DNA of 34,778 nucleotides, taken from positions 1 through 34,778 of the forward strand of contig JAOPVZ010000084.1 in assembly GCA_025965935.1 (NCBI GenBank). Direction: 5' to 3'. Numbering within the stretch: position 1 is the first letter of the stretch; each line of letters begins with the position of its first letter. Below the pieces are notes generated by a model, which had not been told where the DNA came from, did not search any database, and saw only the letters and a program-made list of their open reading frames with translations. The stretch is from Frankiales bacterium. Lineage in GTDB: Bacteria > Actinomycetota > Actinomycetes > Mycobacteriales > SCTD01. Below are positions 9,856-18,833 of this stretch, piece by piece. The position numbers and the translations under genes were made by a program.

Positions 9856-11025
9856 ATGGCCCAGAACATGCGACAAGCTCACGGGGACGACCCCACCGTC
9901 CAAAGCCTGCTCCAGCGGGCCCGGGAGACCCCCGGCGATCCGCGGAACCCTCGCGAGGTGATCCTGGGGTCCTGGTCGCGGTCTGCAGCGGCGGGGCTGA
10001 GGCCCGACCGGTTCGAGGTGCCCTACGACGCGGACGTCGATGACCGGGGACGGCTCGCGTGGGCGTCGGCGTCGGTGCTCGACCGGGTCGGTGCCGACCT
10101 GGAAGGCACGAGCATCGGCCTCGTACTGACCGATGACCGGGGGTTGGTGGTCAGCCGCAGGATCGGCGAGCGCAAGGCAGTGGGCCTGTTCGACCAGATC
10201 CAGCTCGCCCCGGGATTCCTGTACGGCGAGACGGGCATCGGCACGAACGCCATCGGTACGGCGATCGCCAGCCGGGCTCCGACGGTCGTGCAGGCCGAGG
10301 AGCACTTCGCTCAGGTGCTGACCGGAATGGCGTGCGCGGCGACGACGGTCACCGACCCAGCGACGGGACGGCTGCTCGGCGTGGTGGACCTGTCGTGCGC
10401 CGCCGCCGATGCCAGCCCGCTCATGCTGCCCCTCGCCAAGCGGGCTGCTTGGGAGATCGAGCAGCGTCTGCTCGAGGGGTCAGCGCTGGGCGAGCGCCCG
10501 CTCCAGGAGCAGTTCGTGCAGGCTGGGCAGACCACCAAGGCGGCGTTGGCTGCTGTCAGCGACAACACCCTGCTCGTCAACGCGGCGGCGGCCGGCCTCA
10601 TCGACGCTGGTGACCGGGAACGCCTCTGGGACTGCGCCCTCCAGGTGCTGCACCGCGGGCAGGACAGCTGCGAGTGTGCCCTCACCAGCGGCGTCTGGGT
10701 CACGGTCCGCTGCCGCGCCGTCCTCGACGGGTCGCGCGTCGTGGGAGCACTCGTGCGGCTCGAGCCCACGACGCCTGTCGGCTTGACCCGGCCGCGCAGC
10801 CGCTCGGGCGCCTACGGATGGGACAGCGTCACCGAGGCGGAGCTCGCGGTCGCCCGGCAGGTGTCCCAGGGCCTGACCAACCGTGAGGCCGCTGCCCGGC
10901 TGTTCGTCTCGCCGAGCACCATCGACTTCCATCTGCGGCAGCTGTTCCGCAAGCTGGAGGTGCGGTCCCGCGTCGAGCTGACCAGAGTCGTGCTCCAGCA
11001 GGAGGCCGGAGTCCCATCCCCTTGA
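9856..11025 (+). CDS. GAF/AcoR-type sensor domain fused to LuxR-type HTH regulator
   Basis: ILGSWSRSAAAGLRPDRF...GADLEGTSIGLVLTDDRG...GETGIGTNAIGTAIASR..EEHFAQVLTGMACAATTVTDPATGRLLGVVDLSC; C-terminal LTNREAAARLFVSPSTIDFHLRQLFRKLEVRSRVEL. Confidence 0.9.
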   Translation: MAQNMRQAHGDDPTVQSLLQRARETPGDPRNPREVILGSWSRSAAAGLRPDRFEVPYDADVDDRGRLAWASASVLDRVGADLEGTSIGLVLTDDRGLVVSRRIGERKAVGLFDQIQLAPGFLYGETGIGTNAIGTAIASRAPTVVQAEEHFAQVLTGMACAATTVTDPATGRLLGVVDLSCAAADASPLMLPLAKRAAWEIEQRLLEGSALGERPLQEQFVQAGQTTKAALAAVSDNTLLVNAAAAGLIDAGDRERLWDCALQVLHRGQDSCECALTSGVWVTVRCRAVLDGSRVVGALVRLEPTTPVGLTRPRSRSGAYGWDSVTEAELAVARQVSQGLTNREAAARLFVSPSTIDFHLRQLFRKLEVRSRVELTRVVLQQEAGVPSP

Positions 11026-11035
11026 GTCCTTCCGG

Positions 11036-11983
11036 CTAGGCGGTCCGGCGCCCGGCCCCTGACTGGTCGCGGCGTCGCTGCACCGACGGGATGAGCTGCA
11101 TGTTGTCCTTGGCAGCCCGCAGCGCCTGGACGAAGGTCACGAGCAGAGGCCCGGGCTCGGCATCGCGGCTGAACACCGCCAGCTCCCGACGGACCGGGTC
11201 CTGCAGTCGCAGGGCGACGCCTCCGAAGCCCGGCTCGAGGACGTTGGAGGGCACCATCGCCGGTCCTGCGCCGGAAGCCGCCAGCCTGGCCGCGGCGGAG
11301 ACCTGGGTGGTGCGGAGCCGCCCGCGCGGGGCGAAGCCGGCGCGAGCGCAGGCTGCGTGCACCAGCGGGCTCAGCCCCTGCTTCAGGGAGAACAGCACCC
11401 AGTCGCGGTCCGCCAGCAGTCGTAGGTCGATCGGCTCCGTGGAGGCGGCAAGGGGGTCGTCAGTGGCGACCACTACGACGAACTCCTCCCAGCCGAGCGC
11501 TTCGACGTGGCCGTACCAGTCGACGGGCCGCGGACCCACGGCGATGTCGCAGTCCCCGTCGCTGACTCCTTGCTCGAGGGCATCGCGGTGCTCGTACTCG
11601 ACCAGTTCCAGTGACAGCTCCGGGTGGTTGCGACGCAGCGCGGCGAGCGGCTCGGGCAGGACGCCGATGGACAGCGAGAGGACCGTCCCGATCCGCAGCA
11701 GGCCTGCGTCGCCCTCGCCGATGTTCGACAGGACTCGCTGTGCCCGCTGCGCGGCGGCGACCACAGCCTCCGCCTCCGGGAGGAAGGACTGGCCCTCGGC
11801 CGTCAGCTGCACGCCCCGAGGCAGTCGTTCCAGGAGCCGGCAGCCGAGCTCCTCCTCGAGAAGGCGCAGCTGCGCCGACAGCGCTGGCTGGGAGATGTGC
11901 AGGTCCATCGCGGCCCGCGTGAAGGAGCTCCGGTGGGCGATCGCCAGCAGGAACTCGAGCTGTCTGAGAGTCATAACCATCAC
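11036..11983 (-). CDS. LysR family transcriptional regulator
   Basis: MTLRQLEFLLAIAHRSSFTRAAMDLHISQPALSAQLRLLEEELGCRLLERLPRGVQLTAEG; start could be 11974, 11980 or 11983. Confidence 0.93.
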   Translation of the reverse strand: MMVMTLRQLEFLLAIAHRSSFTRAAMDLHISQPALSAQLRLLEEELGCRLLERLPRGVQLTAEGQSFLPEAEAVVAAAQRAQRVLSNIGEGDAGLLRIGTVLSLSIGVLPEPLAALRRNHPELSLELVEYEHRDALEQGVSDGDCDIAVGPRPVDWYGHVEALGWEEFVVVVATDDPLAASTEPIDLRLLADRDWVLFSLKQGLSPLVHAACARAGFAPRGRLRTTQVSAAARLAASGAGPAMVPSNVLEPGFGGVALRLQDPVRRELAVFSRDAEPGPLLVTFVQALRAAKDNMQLIPSVQRRRDQSGAGRRTA

Positions 11984-11984
11984 C

Positions 11985-12001
11985 TATGGGCATGGGTCAT
12001 A
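11985..12001. promoter_or_regulatory. Candidate LysR-type operator (T-N11-A with dyad)
   Basis: TATGggcatgggtCATA between divergent LysR and SBP genes; T11987-N11-A11999. Confidence 0.5.
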
Positions 12002-12057
12002 ATTGGTATTAGACTTATAGCACGGATCACAGGCAACCTTTGTTTCGTCAGCGTCAA

Positions 12058-12075
12058 CGCGGGGTTCACCCCGCG
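12058..12075. promoter_or_regulatory. GC-rich hairpin in the 5' leader of the first ABC operon
   Basis: CGCGGGG-TTCA-CCCCGCG, perfect 7-bp arms, 34 nt before the GTG start. Confidence 0.55.
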
Positions 12076-12109
12076 ATACCAAGGGTCGCTGCGTCTCCCG
12101 GAGGTCCCC

Positions 12110-13246
12110 GTGGCCCGAGTTCTCGTCCAGCGCCTGTGGCCGGCTGCGGTCGCCGCGGCCTCCCTCGTGGCCGTCACGGCCTGCGGAGGCGGTTCGTCGA
12201 ACGCCTCCGCCACCGGGGCAGGTGGCGCGGACGTCCAGAAGGCCAAGGACGCGGTGACCGCGGCCCAGGCGCTCCAGACCGCCTGGACCGGCCCGACCTC
12301 GTCTCCCAAGCCCCCGGCCGGCGCCAACGTCATCTACGTGAGCTCGGACCAGAACAACCCGTTCGCGTCGCAGTTCGGGACCTACCTCAAGCAAGCCGCC
12401 GCAAAGCTGGGCTGGCACGTCAGCATCATCGACGGCAAGGGCACGCCGTCCGGCTGGTCGGACGGTCTGCGGCAGGCGATCGCCTCCAAGCCCGGTGCCA
12501 TCGTGACGTCCGCTCAGGCGCCCTCCGTGCAGCAGCCCCTGGCGGAGGCGGCGGCGGCCGGCATCCCGGTCCTGGGACTGCACTCAGCTGCGGCGCCCGG
12601 CCCTGACCCCGCCGACCACCTCTTCACGAACATCACGAGCGACCCGGCGGCGGCCGGCAGGGTGATGGTCGACTGGGCGATCGCCGACTCCAACGGCAAG
12701 GCCCACATCGTCATCGTCGGTGACGACCAGTACCCGGTCTCGAACCTCAAGCGCGACGCGATGGTCGCGGCCATCAAGACCTGCAGCGGGTGCACGCTGG
12801 AGAAGAACGCGAACGTGCCCGTCGGCACCGCTGCCACTGACCTGCCGACCCAGCTGACCAGCTGGCTGCAGAGCTATGCCAAGCCGCTGTACGTCCTGTC
12901 CGTCGCCGACTTCTACTTCGACGTCGGGCTGAGCAGCCTCAAGAACCTGAACGTGCCCAAGAGCGACCTCCGGCTCGCCGCCACGGATGGCACGACACAG
13001 GCGTACCAGCGGGTCCGGACAGGTCAGTACCAGGTCGTCACGGTGCCCGAGCCGACCGAGCTCCTGGCGTGGCAGGCGGCGGACGAGGTGGACCGCGCCC
13101 TGAACCACCAGCCCCCGAGCACCTTCACCCAGCCGATCTACATCGTCACCAAGGACAACATCAACAGCCAGGGCGGCGACAAGGACGAGTTCGTGCCGCA
13201 GAACGACTACAAGGCCCGCTACGAGAAGCTTTGGGGGGTGTCATGA
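12110..13246 (+). CDS. Ribose-type (Peripla_BP_4-like) ABC importer substrate-binding lipoprotein (system 1)
   Basis: GTG start preceded by GGAGG; MARVLVQRLWPAAVAAASLVAVTACGGGSS lipobox; NVIYVSSDQNNPFASQFGTYLKQAAAKLGW. Confidence 0.9.
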   Translation: MARVLVQRLWPAAVAAASLVAVTACGGGSSNASATGAGGADVQKAKDAVTAAQALQTAWTGPTSSPKPPAGANVIYVSSDQNNPFASQFGTYLKQAAAKLGWHVSIIDGKGTPSGWSDGLRQAIASKPGAIVTSAQAPSVQQPLAEAAAAGIPVLGLHSAAAPGPDPADHLFTNITSDPAAAGRVMVDWAIADSNGKAHIVIVGDDQYPVSNLKRDAMVAAIKTCSGCTLEKNANVPVGTAATDLPTQLTSWLQSYAKPLYVLSVADFYFDVGLSSLKNLNVPKSDLRLAATDGTTQAYQRVRTGQYQVVTVPEPTELLAWQAADEVDRALNHQPPSTFTQPIYIVTKDNINSQGGDKDEFVPQNDYKARYEKLWGVS

Positions 13247-14727
13247 CATCCACTGCTCTTGAGGTTCGACACCTGAGCAAGAGGTTCGGCAGCATCCAGG
13301 CACTCCACAACGTCTCCATCCGCGTCCTTCCCGGCGAGCTGCACGCACTCGTGGGTGAGAACGGAGCCGGCAAGTCCACCCTGATCAAGGTGCTCGCCGG
13401 GGTGCACGAGCCGGACGAGGGCTCGGTAACGGACGGCGGGTCGGCCGGCAACCGGGCGATCGCGTTCATCCACCAGGACCTCGGGCTCGTGGACGACATG
13501 TCGGTCGCCGAGAACGTGGCACTGGGCGGTCACTACGCCCGCAATCACGTCGGCTTGATCTCCTGGCGCCGCGCGCGGGCGGACGCCGCCGCTGCGCTGC
13601 TCGCGATGGGGCTGCAGACCGACACCCGCCGCGACGTCGGTGAGCTCAGCATCGCCGAGAAGTCGATGGTGGCGATCGCGCGCGCGCTCGCGCTGCGGTG
13701 TCGGTTCCTCGTCCTCGACGAACCCACAGCCGCCCTCACGTACGAGGACGCTGACCGACTCTTCGCCGCCCTCGCGCATGCCCAGAGAGAGGGCATCGGC
13801 ATCCTCTACGTCACGCATCGGCTCGACGAGGTGTTCAGGATCGCTGACCGCGTCACCGTGCTGCGCGACGGCCGCTGTGTCGCCACCTGCGACGTCGACA
13901 CGATCAGCCCCGCGGAGCTCACGCAGCGGATCATCGGACGGTCACTGGCGGAGATGTACCCGGCCGTCAGCTCTCCCTCCGACGAGGTGGCGCTGACCGT
14001 GAGCAGTCTCCGGACCATTCGAAGCGGTCCGACCAGCTTCGAGCTGCGGCGCGGAGAGGTCCTTGCCCTGGCAGGTCGCATCGGCGCGGGGCACCAGCAG
14101 GTGGGTCGTGCCCTCATCGGTGACGAGCGCGTGCTGGGGGGTCGGGTCTCGCTGGACGGCAAGGAGTTCGCAGGGGCCCGGATCGGCAGTGAGCTGGCGA
14201 AGCGGCTGGCCTTCGTCTCCGGCAAGCGACAGGAGGAGAGCATCCTGAGCGGTCTGTCACTGACAGAGAACCTCTTCTGCAACCCGGCGCTCCTGAACCG
14301 CCGCGCGGGCTCCCTCACGACTCCCCGAGAGGAGGCACGGGCGGCCCTGACCCTGCTCGACTCGTGTGACGTCCGCCCTCGGGATCCCGATGCGGTCATC
14401 GACACCCTGAGCGGTGGCAACCAGCAGAAGGTGGTGCTGGCGCGATGGCTGGCGACCGGGCGGAAGGTCCTGGTCCTGGAGGAGCCGACTGCCGGCGTCG
14501 ACGTCGGCGCCCGTGCGCAGATCTACGAGCTGCTCTCGACCGTGCTCAGCACCGGCGGCTCGGTGCTGCTGATCTCGTCGGACTTCGAAGAGGTGGCCGG
14601 CCTCGCGCACCGGGCTCTGGTCTTCGACCGTGGGCAGGTGCTCGTCGAGCTCGCCGGGGACGACCTGGAGCTCGCGTCTCTCACGGAGGCAGCCTCCATG
14701 GGTGTCATGCCGGTGGCGGCGACATGA
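13243..14727 (+). CDS. Ribose/xylose-type tandem-NBD ABC importer ATPase (system 1)
   Basis: ATGA overlap with SBP; GENGAGKST Walker A; LVLDEPTAAL; second NBD with degenerate P-loop GRIGAGHQQ and LSGGNQQKVVLARWL. Confidence 0.95.
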   Translation: MTSTALEVRHLSKRFGSIQALHNVSIRVLPGELHALVGENGAGKSTLIKVLAGVHEPDEGSVTDGGSAGNRAIAFIHQDLGLVDDMSVAENVALGGHYARNHVGLISWRRARADAAAALLAMGLQTDTRRDVGELSIAEKSMVAIARALALRCRFLVLDEPTAALTYEDADRLFAALAHAQREGIGILYVTHRLDEVFRIADRVTVLRDGRCVATCDVDTISPAELTQRIIGRSLAEMYPAVSSPSDEVALTVSSLRTIRSGPTSFELRRGEVLALAGRIGAGHQQVGRALIGDERVLGGRVSLDGKEFAGARIGSELAKRLAFVSGKRQEESILSGLSLTENLFCNPALLNRRAGSLTTPREEARAALTLLDSCDVRPRDPDAVIDTLSGGNQQKVVLARWLATGRKVLVLEEPTAGVDVGARAQIYELLSTVLSTGGSVLLISSDFEEVAGLAHRALVFDRGQVLVELAGDDLELASLTEAASMGVMPVAAT

Positions 14728-15809
14728 GCACGAGGAACGCCACGCTCCGCAGGATCTCCGGGCAGGGCGGTGCGATGTTCAGCAAGTTCGGCTTGCTGGT
14801 CATGCTCGTCCTGCTGACGGTGCTCTTCTCGGTGCTCAAGCCGAACACCTTCGCGACCACCTTCAACTTCCAGTCCATCGGACTGAGCAAGTCCATCGTC
14901 GCGCTGCTCGCGCTGGCTGCGGCCATCACCATCAGCACCGGCGAGTTCGACGTCTCGATCGGCTACTCCGTCGGGCTCTTCCACGTCCTCGCCATCGGCT
15001 TCCAGACCAGGAACGGGATGCCGTGGCCTGTCGCGGTTGCCGCCGTCCTGGGCCTCGGCGCCGCTGTCGGGCTCGCCAACGGGCTGCTGGTCACGCGCGC
15101 CTACGTGTCGTCCTTCATCGCCACCCTCGGGAGCGGGACCCTGCTCTACGGCATCACCCAGTGGTACACGCACGGGCAGCAGGTCAGCGGCAAGCTCGGG
15201 GGCGGCTTCACCAAGATCGGTGGGCTCGTCGGGCCGATCCCGATCCCCGTCGTCATCGTCGTGGTCCTGTCGGCCCTGCTGTGGGTGGTGTCGGAGTACA
15301 TGCCGCTCGGGCGGATGGCCTATGTCGTCGGCTCGAACCGCAAGGCCGCAGAGCTCACCGGGATCTCGACGCGCAAGGTGGTGCTGGGGGCTTTCGTGGC
15401 CAGCGGTGTCCTGAGCGCCCTGGCCGGCGTGGTGCTTGCCGCGGAGCTCGGCGTGGGTGTGCCCGGTACCGGCTCCGAGTTCCTGCTGCCGGCCTTCGCC
15501 GCGGCGCTGCTCGGGAGCACGGCCATCCGGCCGGGACGCGCCAACGTCCTCGGCTGCCTCATCGCCGTCGCGCTCCTTGCCGTCGGCGTCAGCGGACTCC
15601 AGCAGCTGGGTGCCTCGACCTACGTCGACCCGCTCTTCAACGGAGGGGTGCTCATCCTCGCCGTGTCACTCACCTCCTATGCCGGGCGTCGCCTGCGGGC
15701 CCGCGCGAAGTCCGGTACCGGCAGGGACTCAGCAGCAGAGCAGCCACAGCCACAACCGCAACCGCTTTCCGTGTCCGATGACAACGTTCTGACAGAGGTG
15801 ACGAAGTGA
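14724..15809 (+). CDS. Ribose-type ABC importer permease (system 1)
   Basis: ATGA overlap; BPD_transp_2-like membrane protein (ISTGEFDVSIGYSVGLFHV, YVVGSNRKAAELTGISTRKV); C-terminal QPQPQPQP tail. Confidence 0.92.
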   Translation: MSTRNATLRRISGQGGAMFSKFGLLVMLVLLTVLFSVLKPNTFATTFNFQSIGLSKSIVALLALAAAITISTGEFDVSIGYSVGLFHVLAIGFQTRNGMPWPVAVAAVLGLGAAVGLANGLLVTRAYVSSFIATLGSGTLLYGITQWYTHGQQVSGKLGGGFTKIGGLVGPIPIPVVIVVVLSALLWVVSEYMPLGRMAYVVGSNRKAAELTGISTRKVVLGAFVASGVLSALAGVVLAAELGVGVPGTGSEFLLPAFAAALLGSTAIRPGRANVLGCLIAVALLAVGVSGLQQLGASTYVDPLFNGGVLILAVSLTSYAGRRLRARAKSGTGRDSAAEQPQPQPQPLSVSDDNVLTEVTK

Positions 15810-16213
15810 CCGGCCGCACGCAGCAGGGGGAGGCGCAGGACGCGCCCGACCATCGCAACCACCGCCACCAGGACGACCCCCACGAGTCGGGCGCGAACAA
15901 CCGGGCCGTCGGCACCCGGATGCTCTTCGAGAACGACCGGGTCCGTGTCTGGGAGATCGTGCTCGAGCCCGGCGAGCGTGCCCCGTTCCACCGGCACGAG
16001 GGCGACTACTTCTGGACCTGCGTCGAGCCCAGCGCAGCCCGCAGCCACACCGGCAGCGGTCGGTTCCAGGTGCAGCAGTACGCGATCGGTCAGACCAGCT
16101 ACTTCTCGTACCCTGAAGGGGAGTTCCTGGTCCATGACCTGGAGAACATCGGACCGAGCCGACTGCGGTTCGTGACGGTGGAGCTGGTCGAGCCGCGGAG
16201 GGCCGACGCGTGA
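15806..16213 (+). CDS. Cupin-domain protein
   Basis: NDRVRVWEIVLEPGERAPFHRHEGDYFWTCVEPSAARSH...; GTGA overlap with permease. Confidence 0.8.
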   Translation: MTGRTQQGEAQDAPDHRNHRHQDDPHESGANNRAVGTRMLFENDRVRVWEIVLEPGERAPFHRHEGDYFWTCVEPSAARSHTGSGRFQVQQYAIGQTSYFSYPEGEFLVHDLENIGPSRLRFVTVELVEPRRADA

Positions 16214-17148
16214 CCGGTATAGGTGTCCAGCTGCCAGTGGCGGGTGCGCACCCGTCCGTCCACGGGCTGCGGGCGATGGCGGAGCTCGTCGAGGACGAGG
16301 GCGCGCACTCCATCTGGGTCAGCGACCACATCCTGATGGTCGACGACGCCGCTTCCCGCTACCCCGGCAACGACGACGGGTCCACCTGGTGGAACCCGGA
16401 GGACGACTGGTACGAGTCGATGACGTCGTGTGCGTACATCGCGGCCGTCACTCATGAGGTGCGGATCGGCCCCGGCGTGCTCATCCTGCCGCAGCGCAAC
16501 GTGCTGGAGGTCGCGAAGCAGATCGCCACCCTGGACCAGCTCAGCGAGGGCAGGTTCGTCCTCGGGGTCGGCATCGGCTGGTCCAAGGAGGAGACGGAAG
16601 CGCTGGGCTACCCGTTCACCTCACGGGCCGGCCGGATGCAGGAGATGCTCCACGTGCTGCGTGACGCTCGGGGTGGCCGACCCCAGGAGTTCCACGGCAC
16701 GCACGTCGACGTCCCCCCGGGTGTGATCCTGCAGCCGCGTCCGGTCCAGCCCTCGGGCGTGCCGCTGATCGTCGGCGGTGAAGCTCCGGCGGCCCTGAAG
16801 CGGGCTGCCGTCCTGGGTGACGGGTGGCTCGCGCTCGCGAAGCACCAGTACGGCCCGTTCCCACTGGAACCGCTCGCGGAAGGGATCGCCGCGATCCGCG
16901 GCCACCGGGAGTCGCACGGCCTCGACGCTCCCTTCCAGCTCGTCCTCCGCCTCGTCCGGAGCCGGCCCGACGCGCTGCCCGACCTGCCCGCGCTGATCGA
17001 CGACCTGGCAGGCATGGGCTTCGACGAGGTCGTCATCCAGCCGCCCTGGGACGACCTCAACGAGACCAGGCGCTGGATCCGCCGCGCCTTGTCTGCCGTG
17101 TCTGTCTCGCCGCGGACGAAGGAGGTTGTCAGCCTTGCTCAAGGCTAA
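16210..17148 (+). CDS. LLM-class (F420- or flavin-dependent) oxidoreductase
   Basis: SIWVSDHILM, IGPGVLILPQRNVLEVAKQIATLDQLSEGRFVLGVGIGWSKEE; luciferase-like fold motifs; GTGA overlap. Confidence 0.92.
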   Translation: MTGIGVQLPVAGAHPSVHGLRAMAELVEDEGAHSIWVSDHILMVDDAASRYPGNDDGSTWWNPEDDWYESMTSCAYIAAVTHEVRIGPGVLILPQRNVLEVAKQIATLDQLSEGRFVLGVGIGWSKEETEALGYPFTSRAGRMQEMLHVLRDARGGRPQEFHGTHVDVPPGVILQPRPVQPSGVPLIVGGEAPAALKRAAVLGDGWLALAKHQYGPFPLEPLAEGIAAIRGHRESHGLDAPFQLVLRLVRSRPDALPDLPALIDDLAGMGFDEVVIQPPWDDLNETRRWIRRALSAVSVSPRTKEVVSLAQG

Positions 17149-17443
17149 GTTGACCGTGCGGATCCGGGGCAGTCACGACCGGCCGGACGAGTTCGAGGCG
17201 TGGATGACGCAGGACCACTTCCCGAAGATGCTGGCCTACCCCGGCGTGGAGGACGCCTCGCTGCTGCGCAAGTTCCTCGGCGACGATTCCTTCCAGTACA
17301 CGACCGTGTACACGTTCCGCGACGTCGAGACGCTGCGCGGGTTCATGTCGTCGGACGTGCTCGCGGGGCTGTCCGCAGAGTTCGACGAGCTCTGGGGCGA
17401 GGCGAGCACTCGTCAGCGCTTCGCCTACGAAGAGCTGTCTTGA
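17135..17443 (+). CDS. Small dimeric alpha/beta-barrel-like protein (EthD/ABM-like)
   Basis: TTG start with GGAGG 9 nt upstream (17126 TTG is an alternative); LLKAKLTVRIRGSHDRPDEFEAWMTQDHFPKMLAYPGVEDASLLRKFL...YTTVYTFRDVETLRGF. Confidence 0.6.
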   Translation: MLKAKLTVRIRGSHDRPDEFEAWMTQDHFPKMLAYPGVEDASLLRKFLGDDSFQYTTVYTFRDVETLRGFMSSDVLAGLSAEFDELWGEASTRQRFAYEELS

Positions 17444-18018
17444 CCTCTGAACCGCCGCCGTTTCCTGGGGCCATCCTCCGCTGGTCGCTGGTGCCGCCGG
17501 TGCAGGCCGCCGACGCGACCGCGGAACAGCTCGCGGTCATGGCGGGGTTCCACGCCGACCGGGGGAGCGAGGGCCAGCCGCTGCCCGACCTGTTCGCCTT
17601 GCTCTTCAACGCTCCGGAGGCCGCGGGCAGGCTGGCCGCAGTCACGGCGTACTGCCGGTTCCAGTCGGGCTTGAGCCCGCTGCTGCGCGAGGTGGCGCTC
17701 CTCGCGAGCTGCTACGCCACCGGCTTCGAGTACGAGGTCCGCTTTCACGAGCCGGTGGCCGTCGCTGCCGGGTTGAGCGGCGACGACCTGCAGGCCCTTC
17801 GCGAGGGGGCGTGGAACCGCGTCGCGCCTGAGGTCGCGGTGGTGGCGGAGCTCAGCCGGGCGGTGGCTCTGGGGACATCTGTACGTGGCAGCTCGCTGGA
17901 GGCTCGTGTCAGAGAGACGCTCTCCGCCAGGGAGATCGTCGACGTCACCGTCACGGCTGCTGCCTACCGGGCCCTGCAGTGCGTCGGCGCGGTCCTGACG
18001 AGCATGGAGGATCTCTGA
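17440..18018 (+). CDS. Carboxymuconolactone-decarboxylase/AhpD-like protein
   Basis: TTGA overlap; LFNAPEAAGRLAAVTAYCRFQSGLSPLLREVALLASCYATGFEYEVRFHEPVAVAAGLSGDDL. Confidence 0.75.
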   Translation: MTSEPPPFPGAILRWSLVPPVQAADATAEQLAVMAGFHADRGSEGQPLPDLFALLFNAPEAAGRLAAVTAYCRFQSGLSPLLREVALLASCYATGFEYEVRFHEPVAVAAGLSGDDLQALREGAWNRVAPEVAVVAELSRAVALGTSVRGSSLEARVRETLSAREIVDVTVTAAAYRALQCVGAVLTSMEDL

Positions 18019-18833
18019 TGCCCGAGCTGACCACGAACGACGGCGTCCAGCTCCACTACGAGGACAGTGGAAGCGGCCCGCCCATCGTCTTCCTGCCGGG
18101 CTGGTCCATGTCGTCCCGCTGGTTCGACGACCAGGCGTCAGCGCTGGCCGCCGACTACCGGGTGCTGCAGGTCGACCCGCGTGGGCACGGTCGCTCCGGC
18201 CAGCCTCGGCACGGCTACCGATTGGCCAGGAGCGCCCACGACCTCAACGAGCTGCTCGAGTCGCTCGACCTCCACGACGTCGTCGTGGTCGGCTGGTCGC
18301 TCGCCTGCAGCTCGGTGCTCTCCTTCTGGGAGCTCTTCCGCTCGCCGCGCGTACGCGGCCTGATCCTCACGGCGTTCACGCCCGTGATGCTTCCCCGGCA
18401 CGACTGGAGCTGGGGGTACGGCGACGATCCCCGTGAGGTGATCGAAGCGATCAGGTTGGACCACGCGGGGTTCGTCCGCTCGTTCATCCCGACGCTGTTC
18501 CACACGCACATTCCCGACGAGGGCGAGCTGGCGTGGATGGTCGATTCCTCCACGCAGGCGGCGCCCTGGGGGGTCGAGGCCATCCAGTGGGACCACTTCT
18601 TCCAGGACTGGCGGGACATGCTCCCGACGATCGACGTGCCCGTGCTGGTGATCGAGGGGGAGCAGGACAAGAACACGCCATGGCAGGCCGGCAAGTACGT
18701 CGCCGATGCCGTGCCCGACGGCCGCTTCGAGCTGTTCCACCACAGCTGCCACGTGCCGTTCTACGAGGAGCCGGAGAGGTTCACGGCAGTCGTCCGGGAG
18801 TTCCTCCTCTCGCTGCCTCGAGGCACCCCATGA
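18018..18833 (+). CDS. Alpha/beta hydrolase
   Basis: TGATG coupling; VFLPGWSMSSRWF, DPRGHGRSG, nucleophile elbow GWSLAC, VIEGEQDKNTP, C-terminal HSCHVPF. Confidence 0.9.
   Translation: MPELTTNDGVQLHYEDSGSGPPIVFLPGWSMSSRWFDDQASALAADYRVLQVDPRGHGRSGQPRHGYRLARSAHDLNELLESLDLHDVVVVGWSLACSSVLSFWELFRSPRVRGLILTAFTPVMLPRHDWSWGYGDDPREVIEAIRLDHAGFVRSFIPTLFHTHIPDEGELAWMVDSSTQAAPWGVEAIQWDHFFQDWRDMLPTIDVPVLVIEGEQDKNTPWQAGKYVADAVPDGRFELFHHSCHVPFYEEPERFTAVVREFLLSLPRGTP

Noticed and set aside
11624-12109. Upstream extension of the first SBP ORF (track start 11624)
   Set aside because: Antisense to LysR; signal peptide, lipobox and GGAGG support the GTG at 12110.
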